DNA from: an uncultured Myxococcales bacterium | Lineage (GTDB): Bacteria > Myxococcota_A > UBA9042 | Assembly: GCA_903840165.1 (NCBI GenBank) | Contig: CAIMEY010000051.1 | Coordinates: 124,001-188,000, forward strand | Direction: 5' to 3' | Length of the DNA: 64,000 nucleotides | In this document: positions 54,809-62,545 of the stretch, piece after piece | How the letters are laid out: every line of letters starts with the position of its first letter | Numbering within the stretch: position 1 is the first letter of the stretch | Position numbers and translations under genes: made by a program | The notes under the pieces: generated by a model | What the model saw: the letters and a program-made list of their open reading frames with translations, nothing else | What the model was told of the DNA's origin: nothing | Databases searched by the model: none

Positions 54809-55711
54809 ATGGCAGTGCCAGCGCAGCGGCCAGGCGGTCGCATCCCCACCGTCCAAGAAAAGCAAGGGATGCCCGCGTGGGCCATGGTTGGCGGGCTGGC
54901 CCTGGGCACCCTGGTGATTGCAGCCCTTGGCGCGTGGTTAGCCTTTGGTGGCGGCTGGTTACGCGTGATGTCCTGGCTGCCTCCTGGCGTGCGAACTTCA
55001 CTCGGTGGCGCGGGGGCCGAGGGCAAGGTCATCCAAACCAAGGCCGATCCGGAAGGCGCTGCCTATGAAGGCAAAGCCTACCAAGCCAACGACCGCAGGG
55101 GCCACGGCGGCCAGGCCAGCAAGGGTGACGACAACGCGGACGATGCGGGCGATGAAACGGCCAATGCCAAGCCCGGAGCCAGCCTCGCGGACAAGAAGAG
55201 GGCGGCCCACGACGCGCAACATGATCAAGACATGGATGTGGATGCAGTCAAGGCCGAAGCGGTTCTTGCACCGATCAAGGCAAATGCTGCAGCCGCCGAC
55301 GACGCAATCGCGGCGCTGAGTGACAAGCCTCAAGACCAAGCCCGCGTAGTGGCAGCAGAAAAGGCCATTGACACGCTTAGGACGACGCCCATCCCGCCGG
55401 CGACGCCAGCGCTCAAACAGGCGGCTTTGGAACAGCGAACGGAGTTGGTCAACGGCAAGAAGGCTGCGCTGGCGCAGGCCCAGCAGATGGCGCGGGCCAC
55501 GCACTTGGTCCAGGCGGGCAAGGCCGGCACGATCAGCCTACGCAGCGCAGCCAATGACAAATCCGACGAAGTTGCCTCGATGGAGGACGGCACCCGGGTG
55601 CACGAGTTCCTCGATGATCACGGCTGGGCGCGCGTCGAAGTGATTAGCGGTGGCGCCACGGGCAAGAATGGCTACGTGCACGTCAAGTACCTGCAAAGTA
55701 TAAAGAAGTAG
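54809..55711 (+). CDS. Membrane-anchored protein with C-terminal bacterial SH3 (SH3b) domain
   Basis: 300 residues, ATG seven bases after TTAGGAG. An N-terminal membrane segment (AMVGGLALGTLVIAALGAWLAFGGGW), an Ala/Asp/Lys-rich charged helical stalk, and a C-terminal ~65-residue SH3b domain (GTISLRSAANDKSDEVASMEDGTRVHEFL, HGWARVEV, GYVHVKYLQSI). SH3b domains usually bind peptidoglycan or peptides, so this is predicted to face the periplasm. It closes the plus-strand envelope block and is convergent with the LuxC-like gene. Confidence 0.85.
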   Translation: MAVPAQRPGGRIPTVQEKQGMPAWAMVGGLALGTLVIAALGAWLAFGGGWLRVMSWLPPGVRTSLGGAGAEGKVIQTKADPEGAAYEGKAYQANDRRGHGGQASKGDDNADDAGDETANAKPGASLADKKRAAHDAQHDQDMDVDAVKAEAVLAPIKANAAAADDAIAALSDKPQDQARVVAAEKAIDTLRTTPIPPATPALKQAALEQRTELVNGKKAALAQAQQMARATHLVQAGKAGTISLRSAANDKSDEVASMEDGTRVHEFLDDHGWARVEVISGGATGKNGYVHVKYLQSIKK

Positions 55712-55809
55712 GGTAAGATGCCGAGCCGCGGGACGGTCCAGCAAGGCCTTGAGCGGACGCGATCGGCGAGGCACCGGGCCCACTGATGCTGCCAGGCAAA
55801 CGCCTACAG

Positions 55810-57003
55810 CTACAAAGAAATCCTTCTGTCGACGACCCGCAGGTAATCGGACAGGGGCAGACGCCCTTCGGCAGCACGATCCAGGGGCGGTGCCTGCATT
55901 TGCCCTGGGGCACAGAGGCGATGCACGCCCGCGCGATCGAACAGGTCCGGCGCAAAAGACCCGGCCACAGCCACGACGCCGAGACGATTGCGCCAGGGGG
56001 CGACGGCCTGTAGCCACTCGTTTTCAGACGGATATCCATAGACAGCAAGGACGCGGGCAGCGGGCCCCAATTCCGAACAACGAACTGGTCCGTCCTGCTG
56101 GGCTAGCAAGCGGGCATCGCCGACGCTGTGGACCGTCGCAGCCCTGCCTTGCAGCGCTGCAGCAAACTCGATTTCTTCTACGGCCAAGCGGGCTTGGGCC
56201 TGTATCGCGTGAGCCATTGTTCCTGCGGGCAGTTGCTTAACCACCTTGGCCAGGGCGTGGGCCAATTGATCGACGAGGCCTTGCCAAGCCGGTGGCGAAA
56301 GGCTGCCGATCACGTGAATTGCGCGCAGGGACATGCAACCACGGCCATCGGCCATCAGCGCGTCCCCCAGCAGCAAGGGCGCAATGTGGGCAAAGAGCGC
56401 TTGATCAGTAGCGTATTGCGCGGAAACGACGGCGCAGGACTGCAAGGTGCCGTGCCCGACCATGCGTCCGGCAAAGCCCCGCGCGGCGGCTAGGGCAAAG
56501 ACGGCTGCAACCGCTTGATCGCTACCGTGAACTGCAAGAACGTCGCAGTCCTCAACTAAGGCAGACCAGTGGGCCTGATCAGCCTGGGCAAAGGCGTGGA
56601 GCTCCACTCGGGCAGCTAGATCGGGGCTAAATAGAGCTAGACTTTCAATAAGTTGTTGAGCCGTGTGCAGGTCTTCGCTGCCCGGTCGCAACCGCACTTC
56701 AGCGCCGGCCAACAGAGGCCCGAGGACAGCCTGCCAAAGCGCTGCCGGCACATTGGTCGGAGCCACCACGGCGACGCGCTGCATCGGTATCGTTTCAAAG
56801 GGTTGCCACAGTTGATCGAGGCGCTGCACGGCCGCCGGCGACCAGCCTTGGGCAAATGCGGCGGTCATCGCCTGAACGCTGAGCGGGTGCAACCCCGTCG
56901 TCAGCGGCAGATCGCGGGTCAAGGTGCGTGTGACCGGATCGCTGGGATCCTGCAGCAAGTGCAGATATTTGCTAATTAATGAGCTTACTTGAGCCGTTTG
57001 CAT
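55810..57003 (-). CDS. Acyl-CoA reductase, LuxC-type
   Basis: 397 residues resembling the LuxC/acyl-CoA reductase family of the aldehyde dehydrogenase superfamily, which reduces acyl-CoA or acyl groups to aldehydes with NADPH. Visible: the VAVVAPTNVPAALWQAVLGPLLAGAEVRLRPG cofactor-domain region, the catalytic-cysteine region DGRGCMSLRAIHV, and the family-type C-terminus APLDRAAEGRLPLSDYLRVVDR-like. No luxE-type acyl-protein synthetase or aldehyde-using partner is adjacent, so the substrate is open (wax, plasmalogen or ladder lipid precursors are known uses of such enzymes in general). ATG 57003 used; TTG 57009 precedes it. Confidence 0.85.
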   Translation of the reverse strand: MQTAQVSSLISKYLHLLQDPSDPVTRTLTRDLPLTTGLHPLSVQAMTAAFAQGWSPAAVQRLDQLWQPFETIPMQRVAVVAPTNVPAALWQAVLGPLLAGAEVRLRPGSEDLHTAQQLIESLALFSPDLAARVELHAFAQADQAHWSALVEDCDVLAVHGSDQAVAAVFALAAARGFAGRMVGHGTLQSCAVVSAQYATDQALFAHIAPLLLGDALMADGRGCMSLRAIHVIGSLSPPAWQGLVDQLAHALAKVVKQLPAGTMAHAIQAQARLAVEEIEFAAALQGRAATVHSVGDARLLAQQDGPVRCSELGPAARVLAVYGYPSENEWLQAVAPWRNRLGVVAVAGSFAPDLFDRAGVHRLCAPGQMQAPPLDRAAEGRLPLSDYLRVVDRRISL

Positions 57004-57272
57004 CGACAATTAGCGACCGGTGCCGACCATGCGCGGCCAGACGCCAAGCCTCCCCGATCGCTGCCCGACCGGCAAGGGCTTGCACTACGCGGCCAAGGAC
57101 AGTACACTGCTGGCCCGCTCCACCGGTACGCCCGGATACGGAGTGAGCGAAAACGACTTCAACTTCGCGAAACACAAAGATTTTTGCTGATTGCGATTGG
57201 CAAGAACAGCTGTGCCACCGTCACGCCTCCAGGCAACGACGAGGCGACAGCGACACAGCAGCCTACGCTCTT

Positions 57273-57357
57273 GGGGGAGTGGCCGAGCGGTTGATGGCAG
57301 CGGTCTTGAAAACCGCCGAGGTGAAAGCCTCCGGGGGTTCGAATCCCTCCTCTCCCG
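57273..57357 (+). tRNA. tRNA-Ser(UGA)
   Basis: Folds by eye as a class II tRNA: acceptor GGGGGAG with CTCTCCC (one G-U), D-arm TGGCCGAGCGG, anticodon loop CTTGAAA with UGA at 57307-57309, long variable arm, T-loop TTCGAAT. Discriminator G; followed by CCC, so CCA is not encoded. A CCCAAG/CTTGGG hairpin without T-run lies just downstream. Confidence 0.96.
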
Positions 57358-57480
57358 CCCGACCCAAGTCCTTGGCTTGGGAATTGCGCCTTGAAGTCAA
57401 ACGCCATCACCGCAGGGAGCCTGGACATCTAGGCAAACCAAGGTGATGATTCATAAATCGCAGCCAAGATGACAACCCAC

Positions 57481-57569
57481 GGAGAGGTGGCCGAGTGGCT
57501 GAAGGCAACGGTTTGCTAAACCGTCATAGGGGTTAAACCCTATCAGGGGTTCGAATCCCCTCCTCCCCG
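57481..57569 (+). tRNA. tRNA-Ser(GCU)
   Basis: Acceptor GGAGAGG with CCTCCCC (one A-C mismatch at the third pair), anticodon loop TTGCTAA with GCU at 57515-57517, long variable arm, T-loop TTCGAAT with stem AGGGG/CCCCT. Discriminator G, CCA not encoded (followed by CCC). Confidence 0.95.
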
Positions 57570-57721
57570 CCCGGGCATGCGATTTGTGAAAGTGCAAGAC
57601 ATTGTTCCTGTTCTGACGTTTCTGTGCCCCAGGCCGCCCTGACTTGGCCGTGCAGAAAACGTTCGCCGCCGCTCCATCTGCGCAGGCCCAGCCTGCATGG
57701 CGCAGCGACACGGAACCCCAA

Positions 57722-57795
57722 GGGTTCATAGCTCAATTGGATAGAGCATCGGCCTACGAAGCCGGAGGTTGCAGGTTCGATTCCTGCTGAGCCCG
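57722..57795 (+). tRNA. tRNA-Arg(ACG)
   Basis: Class I tRNA with acceptor GGGTTCA/TGAGCCC, anticodon loop CTACGAA with ACG at 57756-57758 and T-loop TTCGATT. A34 of this tRNA is the substrate of TadA, whose gene follows 156 bases later. Discriminator G, then CCC; a run of six T follows at once and may serve in termination. Confidence 0.97.
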
Positions 57796-57951
57796 CCCTT
57801 TTTTCCCTGCTTTTTCATACGGCGCATTGGCGCCTGGCGGCCCTGGCACCTGCAGGCGCAGCCCGGTGCAACCGTGTGAAAATCGCTGCAGCGCCGGAAA
57901 CTGTCGCTGCGTGGCCACCCACTCGGCCCCAGTTTGGAGGATCCACCAACC

Positions 57952-58524
57952 ATGCTGCGCCAGGACCACGAGTTCATGGACGTAGCGCTGCAGGCTGCCT
58001 TGCAGGCTGGGCGTGCTGGCGAAGTGCCGATTGGCGCTGTGATTGTTCACGAAGGCGAGATCGTCGCCATTGCTGCCAATCGCCGCGAACAGGACCACGA
58101 TCCGACCGCACACGCGGAGATTCTCGCCCTGCAAGCCGCTGGACGCCGCCTGGGTTCGTGGCGGCTCAATGAATGCACACTGTTCGTGACGCTTGAACCG
58201 TGCCCTATGTGCATGGGCGCTGCTGTTGGCGCGCGCTTGGGGCGCTTGGTGTTTGCCTGCCGCGATCCTAAGGCGGGCGCTGCTATCTCCTTGTATGAAC
58301 TAGGCAATGACCCGCGGCTGAATCACCGCCTGATCGTGACTGAAGGCGTGCGCCGCCAACAGGCCAGCGATCTGCTGTCTGGCTTCTTCGCTGCACTACG
58401 GGCGGGCGATCGCGCCGTGCCGGACACCCTGGTAGAGAGTTTGGCAACGGAAAGCTTAGCGGTGCCGGAAGGCTTGGCAGTGACGGAAAGCCGCGCACTG
58501 CCGCCGATTCAGGATCGCCCCTGA
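57952..58524 (+). CDS. tadA: tRNA-specific adenosine deaminase
   Basis: Deaminates A34 to inosine in tRNA-Arg(ACG), allowing it to read CGU, CGC and CGA. Cytidine-deaminase fold with zinc ligands and proton shuttle HAE (54-56) and PCPMC (Cys84, Cys87). Family start DHEFMDVALQAALQAGRAGEVPIGAVIV. 190 residues, longer than E. coli TadA (167) because of an Ala/Ser/Glu-rich C-terminal tail of ~35 residues. The ATG at 57952 follows GGAGG with long spacing (11); a TTG at 57934 overlaps that GGAGG. Sits between tRNA genes and upstream of the SRP RNA and dnaX. Confidence 0.95.
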   Translation: MLRQDHEFMDVALQAALQAGRAGEVPIGAVIVHEGEIVAIAANRREQDHDPTAHAEILALQAAGRRLGSWRLNECTLFVTLEPCPMCMGAAVGARLGRLVFACRDPKAGAAISLYELGNDPRLNHRLIVTEGVRRQQASDLLSGFFAALRAGDRAVPDTLVESLATESLAVPEGLAVTESRALPPIQDRP

Positions 58525-58782
58525 TCGAGGGGCCGGACGCTGCGACCGAGATTGCAGACAGCGGCCAGCCAACGCTTGCCAGGGACGCCTGGGCTGACTA
58601 TGATGCCGCGGCTTCGGGCGCTGTGCGCGCACGGAGGCCGGCACCCCACGGTGTGCTGGACCCAGCGGAACCTCAGGCAGCGTCAAGGCGCTTAGGCTGC
58701 GCGAAGTCCGCATCTGAGATGGAAATAGTGCCCAAGCTAGCGCCGTCGGGCCCCCTTCGCGGGACCGCCTGACCCGCACGAC

Positions 58783-58870
<88 letters not shown>

Positions 58871-59024
58871 AGACGATCATGGGTTTAGTCAACCCGTGAC
58901 GCATTGAAAATACACTGGAATTGCGAGACATGAGGGTGCCATTCCCCGGCGACAACGACGGGGTGACGCAGCCGCTGTAGCGTGCCCACTGCCGGTTTGC
59001 CCGGTGGCTGCTAGGGCACATGCC

Positions 59025-59112
59025 GGAGAGATGTCCGAGTGGTTTAAGGTACTCGCCTGGAAAGCGGGTGTACCTCAAAAGGGTACCACGGGTTCGAATC
59101 CCGTTCTCTCCG
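59025..59112 (+). tRNA. tRNA-Ser(GGA)
   Basis: Perfect acceptor GGAGAGA/TCTCTCC, anticodon stem CTCGC/GCGGG with loop CTGGAAA (GGA at 59059-59061), long variable arm, T-stem ACGGG/CCCGT with TTCGAAT. Discriminator G followed by CCG, so CCA is not encoded. 98 bases upstream of the SRP RNA. Confidence 0.97.
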
Positions 59113-59168
59113 CCGCGCTCGCAACCGGTGGTTCAGGCTTGGGACCCTCAGGCAGAACAGCCGGTGAG

Positions 59169-59197
59169 TTAGAAATCATTCAGCAATCAAGTATTTG
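59169..59197 (+). promoter_or_regulatory. Possible promoter for SRP RNA
   Basis: TTAGAA (59169-59174) and TATTTG (59192-59197) are spaced by 17 bases and end 13 bases before the first paired base of the SRP RNA. Both hexamers are imperfect, so this is tentative. Confidence 0.3.
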
Positions 59198-59210
59198 TCC
59201 CTTTGGTCGT

Positions 59211-59304
59211 GGATAAGGCCGGCGGCAACGGCGGAGTCGTGAACCCCGCCAGGACCGAGAGGTAGCAACGGTAGCGGTAAAGTCGTGTGCCGCCGGCCCT
59301 ATCC
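59211..59304 (+). ncRNA. ffs: Signal recognition particle RNA, small bacterial (4.5S) type
   Basis: The ends pair perfectly over a long stem: GGATA-A-GGCCGGCGGCA with TGCCGCCGGCC-C-TATCC. The interior has the conserved SRP helix 8 signature: GCCAGGACCGAGAGGTAGCA, with a GAGA (GNRA) tetraloop, the asymmetric AGCA/ symmetric internal loops that bind Ffh, and the GUGUGCCG strand. About 94 nt, the usual 4.5S length. It is located between tRNA-Ser and dnaX, a position also known in other bacteria. Confidence 0.95.
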
Positions 59305-59317
59305 AGGACAGAGCGTC

Positions 59318-59352
59318 AAAGCCCCGTTGAGCGATCAGCGGGGCTTTTGCGT
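59318..59352 (+). terminator. Intrinsic terminator after SRP RNA
   Basis: AAAGCCCCG (59318-59326) pairs with CGGGGCTTT (59339-59347) around a 12-base loop, followed by a T-rich tract (TTTTGCGTTTTT). It ends the SRP RNA transcript before dnaX. Confidence 0.85.
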
Positions 59353-59466
59353 TTTTGCACTGCTATTGCGAGCACTTGTCAATGCCCGCCCCGCATCACT
59401 GTTGCCCTTTGCAAGCCCCCATGGTCAGATCGCCGCGCTGCTGATCGGCAGAAAGTGGGTGTCCCG

Positions 59467-61188
59467 ATGTCCTATGTGGTCTTGGCGCGCAAGTACCGTC
59501 CTGCAACCCTGAGCGAACTGGCCGGCCAGGGGCATATTGAGCGCGCGCTGAGCAACGCCATCAGCATGAACCGCGTGCCTCACGCCCTGCTGTTTTGCGG
59601 TGCTCGCGGTACGGGCAAGACGTCAACGGCAAGAATCGTTGCAAAAATGCTTAATTGCATAACCGGGCCCACAGCCACACCGTGTGGCACCTGCGCCGCT
59701 TGCCGGGAGATAACCGCCGGCAATTGCATGGATGTGCACGAGTTGGATGCAGCTTCGAACCGCGGCATTGAAGAAATTCGCGAACTCCGCTCCGGCGTTG
59801 GCTACGCACCTGCCCGAGATCGCAGCAAAATCTACATCATCGATGAAGCGCACATGCTCACCGAGCACGCGGCCAACGCCTTTCTCAAGACGCTGGAAGA
59901 ACCACCGCCGCACGTGGTGTTCATCTTGGCGACCACCGATCCCCAAAAGTTGCCGGTGACCATTCGCAGTCGCTGCCAACGCTATGATTTTCGTCGTGTT
60001 CGCGCGGCTGAGGTAGTCAAGCGTTTGGCCTGGATCTGCGATCAGGAACACATTGAGGCCGATCCGGCGGGGCTGTACTTGGTGGCGCGCGAGGGCGACG
60101 GATCGATGCGCGACTCCTTGTCTGTGCTAGACCAAGTCATTGCTTTTGGAGGAAATTCTCTGGATGAGGCCACGGTGGCCAGCCTGCTCGGCGTCGCTGA
60201 TCGCAACCGGACGGCCAAGCTGATGCAGGCCCTGCTCGAAAAGGACGCCACGGGCGCTTTGCAGGGTGTCGCCGCCGCCAACGATCATGGCATGGATCTG
60301 AAGACTTTTGCCCGGACGCTGGCCACCGAAGCTCGGGACGTCCTGATCACGAGTCTGGCCGGCCCGAAAGCTCGGGATCTCATCGATCGTGCCGAAAGCG
60401 AGCTTCAAGCTCTTAAAAAGCTTGGAGAAATGTCTTCCGTAGACGAGTTGGAACGCCTGACCCATGTGCTGCTGGAACTTGCGGAACAGGTGGCCAGGGC
60501 CCGGCATCCGCGGTTGGTCATGGAGATGGGGCTAGTGCGTCTGTGTCGGGCGGCGAGCTTGGTCAATGTCGCCGATTTGGTTTTGCGGGTTGAGCGGTTG
60601 CTTGAGGCTGGGCCTCGCATCAAAGGCCCCAGTGGTGGCTCACCCGGCGGCGGCTCACCCGGCGGAAGTGGCGGTGGCGGAGGCATAATCCGACAAGGGA
60701 GCCCCATGCCGACCACGGTTCAGCCCGGTGCCCGACCACCACTGCGGGCCGTGACCAATGCCGACCGCGAGGCCTGGGTGACGGCACTGCGCGAGCAACT
60801 CAAACAGCCCGCTTTGGCCACCTTGCTGCGCGGCTGCATCGTCAAAAGCGGCACAAAGGGCATGGCTGTGCTGGCCCTCGGCGCTGAGTTCACGACCCAA
60901 CAGATGCGTTCGGCGGAGACATTGGCTAGCTTGACTGCCAGTCTGGCCCTGGTCATTCCGGGCGATTGGCAGGTCGAGATCGGGCCCGTCGACCCGCGGG
61001 CAAAAGAAGAGTCGCTGGCCGGCATCGAGGCGGCAAAAGGCCGCAAGGCCATCGAAGACGCTAACAAGAAAATTGAAGGAAATCCGGCAGTTCGCTCGGT
61101 CATTGAGGCCTTTGGTGGTAGCTTGAGCGAAATGGTCCCCTACACTGCGCCCGCCATCACCATTGACGTTACTGAAACGGTTCACTAA
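59467..61188 (+). CDS. dnaX: DNA polymerase III gamma/tau subunit
   Basis: Clamp-loader ATPase. Starts MSYVVLARKYRPATLSELAGQ; Walker A GARGTGKT at 45-52; zinc module C64, C73, C76, C79; DEAH-type Walker B in IIDEAHML; the SRC sensor motif in IRSRCQRYDF. After domain III, a Gly/Ser/Pro-rich linker (GGSPGGGSPGGSGGGGG) leads to a ~150-residue C-terminal domain, so it is a tau-like full product of 573 residues. No A-AAA-AAG slippery site at the domain III boundary was seen, so gamma may not be made by frameshifting. The 60-residue upstream extension overlaps the SRP terminator and is not used. recR follows after three bases. Confidence 0.96.
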   Translation: MSYVVLARKYRPATLSELAGQGHIERALSNAISMNRVPHALLFCGARGTGKTSTARIVAKMLNCITGPTATPCGTCAACREITAGNCMDVHELDAASNRGIEEIRELRSGVGYAPARDRSKIYIIDEAHMLTEHAANAFLKTLEEPPPHVVFILATTDPQKLPVTIRSRCQRYDFRRVRAAEVVKRLAWICDQEHIEADPAGLYLVAREGDGSMRDSLSVLDQVIAFGGNSLDEATVASLLGVADRNRTAKLMQALLEKDATGALQGVAAANDHGMDLKTFARTLATEARDVLITSLAGPKARDLIDRAESELQALKKLGEMSSVDELERLTHVLLELAEQVARARHPRLVMEMGLVRLCRAASLVNVADLVLRVERLLEAGPRIKGPSGGSPGGGSPGGSGGGGGIIRQGSPMPTTVQPGARPPLRAVTNADREAWVTALREQLKQPALATLLRGCIVKSGTKGMAVLALGAEFTTQQMRSAETLASLTASLALVIPGDWQVEIGPVDPRAKEESLAGIEAAKGRKAIEDANKKIEGNPAVRSVIEAFGGSLSEMVPYTAPAITIDVTETVH

Positions 61189-61191
61189 TTC

Positions 61192-61800
61192 ATGACTGCT
61201 TTGCCCCCTGCCCTAGAACGCTTGGCGGCGCTGCTGTCCCGCTTGCCTTCCATCGGCGAGCGGTCGGCCCAGCGTCTGGCCCTGCATATCCTCAAGCAAA
61301 ACGCGGATTTTGCCCGGTCCATGGCTGATGCCATGCAAGAGCTACACGGATCGGTTCAATTTTGCGAACAATGTCATCATCTTGCCACAGGCGCCCTGTG
61401 CAGCTTTTGCCAGGACGCGCACCGCGATCGTCGGTTGCTCTGCGTGGTGGAAGACGTGCCGGACCTGCTCGCGATCGAACGGTCCTCAGAATTTCACGGA
61501 CTTTACCATGTGTTACACGGTGTTCTTTCCCCGCTCAAAGGCGTCGGGCCCCGCGATCTGACCCTGGACAGCCTGCTGCAGCGTGTGCGCCGCGACCGCC
61601 CGGACGAAGTCATTGTTGCCACCTCGGTCAGTGTCGAAGGCGAAGCAACGGCCAGCTACGTACAAGCCCTGCTTGGCGCAGAACCTGTGCGAATTTCTCG
61701 AATTGCCAGTGGCGTGCCCCAAGGAGCCGAACTCGAGTACCTGGATCAGGCGACGCTGGGTCGGGCACTCAAGGCCCGGCTGCTGCTAGGCGGTTCATAG
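61192..61800 (+). CDS. recR: Recombination protein RecR
   Basis: 202 residues. Helix-hairpin-helix at the N-terminus (LSRLPSIGERSAQRLALHIL), a four-cysteine zinc finger (CEQCHHLATGALCSFC), a TOPRIM domain (LCVVEDVPDLLAIE, LLQRV..DEVIVATSVSVEGEATASY) and the C-terminal VPQGAELEYLDQATLGRAL segment. It loads RecA with RecO/RecF at gaps. Starts three bases after the dnaX stop, so co-translated; the ybaB/ebfC gene that often sits between them is absent. Confidence 0.97.
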   Translation: MTALPPALERLAALLSRLPSIGERSAQRLALHILKQNADFARSMADAMQELHGSVQFCEQCHHLATGALCSFCQDAHRDRRLLCVVEDVPDLLAIERSSEFHGLYHVLHGVLSPLKGVGPRDLTLDSLLQRVRRDRPDEVIVATSVSVEGEATASYVQALLGAEPVRISRIASGVPQGAELEYLDQATLGRALKARLLLGGS

Positions 61801-61833
61801 GCAAGGCAGATCGGCAGCGGGCTGCGAATTCTG

Positions 61834-61863
61834 TTGCCGGGCCCCCTGGGGGTCCGGTATACT
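61834..61863 (+). promoter_or_regulatory. Promoter with palindromic spacer upstream of the CarD-family gene
   Basis: TTGCCG (61834-61839) and TATACT (61858-61863) are 18 bases apart, a good sigma-70-type promoter ~95 bases before the start codon. The spacer contains a 21-base near-perfect palindrome (61837-61857): ten-base arms CCGGGCCCCC and GGGGGTCCGG around a central T with one mismatch, a candidate operator. Confidence 0.6.
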
Positions 61864-61958
61864 GTAGCGGCTAGGTCGACCGGACCTTGGTACCCCGCAC
61901 AGCGCCCTTTCCGCAGGTGCCAGGGACCATGGCCGTGCTGACGTACGGAGCTTGCGCC

Positions 61959-62474
61959 ATGCTGTTCAAGATCGGAGACCGCGCGGTCTATCCCGGCCAG
62001 GGCGTTACCGAAATCATGGGCATCGAGTCCAAACAGATTTCTGGCAATACCGAGATCCTGTACATGCTGCGGGTGCTCAACACCAATCGCAAAATCATGA
62101 TTCCTGTCAGCAAGGTGGGCTCGGTCGGTCTGCGCAAAGTGATTGGCAATGCCGAAGTCGAGACCATCTACCGTGTGCTCAAGGACCGCGTGATCACGGC
62201 GCCGCAGCAAACGTGGAATCGGCGCTACCGTAGCTACGTGGAAAAGATCAACAACGGCAGCATCTTTGACGTTGCCGAGGTGCTGCGCGACCTGAGTCTG
62301 CTCAAGTACACCAAGCCCTTGTCCTTTGGCGAGCGCAAGATGCTGGACCAAGCGCGTTCGCTCCTGGTCAAAGAGTTGTCCGTGGCTCGGGCGACGGGCG
62401 AAGAGGACATCGCGCTTGAGCTTGACTCGATCTTTGCGGACGGCCGACCGATCGGTGCCTACGTCAGCCAGTAG
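61959..62474 (+). CDS. carD: CarD/CdnL-family RNA polymerase-binding regulator
   Basis: 171 residues: an N-terminal RNAP-interaction domain (MLFKIGDRAVYPGQGVTEIMGIESKQI, related to the TRCF RID) and a C-terminal helical DNA-binding domain (TWNRRYRSYVEKINNGSIFDVAEVLRDL, GERKMLDQARSLLVKELS). Length and content match CdnL/CarD proteins without the HMGA tail of Myxococcus CarD, which stabilise open complexes at housekeeping promoters. The ATG at 61959 begins the conserved domain and follows CGGAG; the 24-residue upstream extension is not used. Confidence 0.95.
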   Translation: MLFKIGDRAVYPGQGVTEIMGIESKQISGNTEILYMLRVLNTNRKIMIPVSKVGSVGLRKVIGNAEVETIYRVLKDRVITAPQQTWNRRYRSYVEKINNGSIFDVAEVLRDLSLLKYTKPLSFGERKMLDQARSLLVKELSVARATGEEDIALELDSIFADGRPIGAYVSQ

Positions 62475-62545
62475 ATCAGGACCACGGCTAAGGCTGTTTC
62501 GGCAAAATCACCCATAATTACAGCGATTGATCGCGCCACAACGTT

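Noticed and set aside
60405..60420. Possible ribosomal slippery site in dnaX (TTAAAAAG)
   Set aside because: It does not form the A-AAA-AAG heptamer in frame and no stimulatory hairpin is evident.
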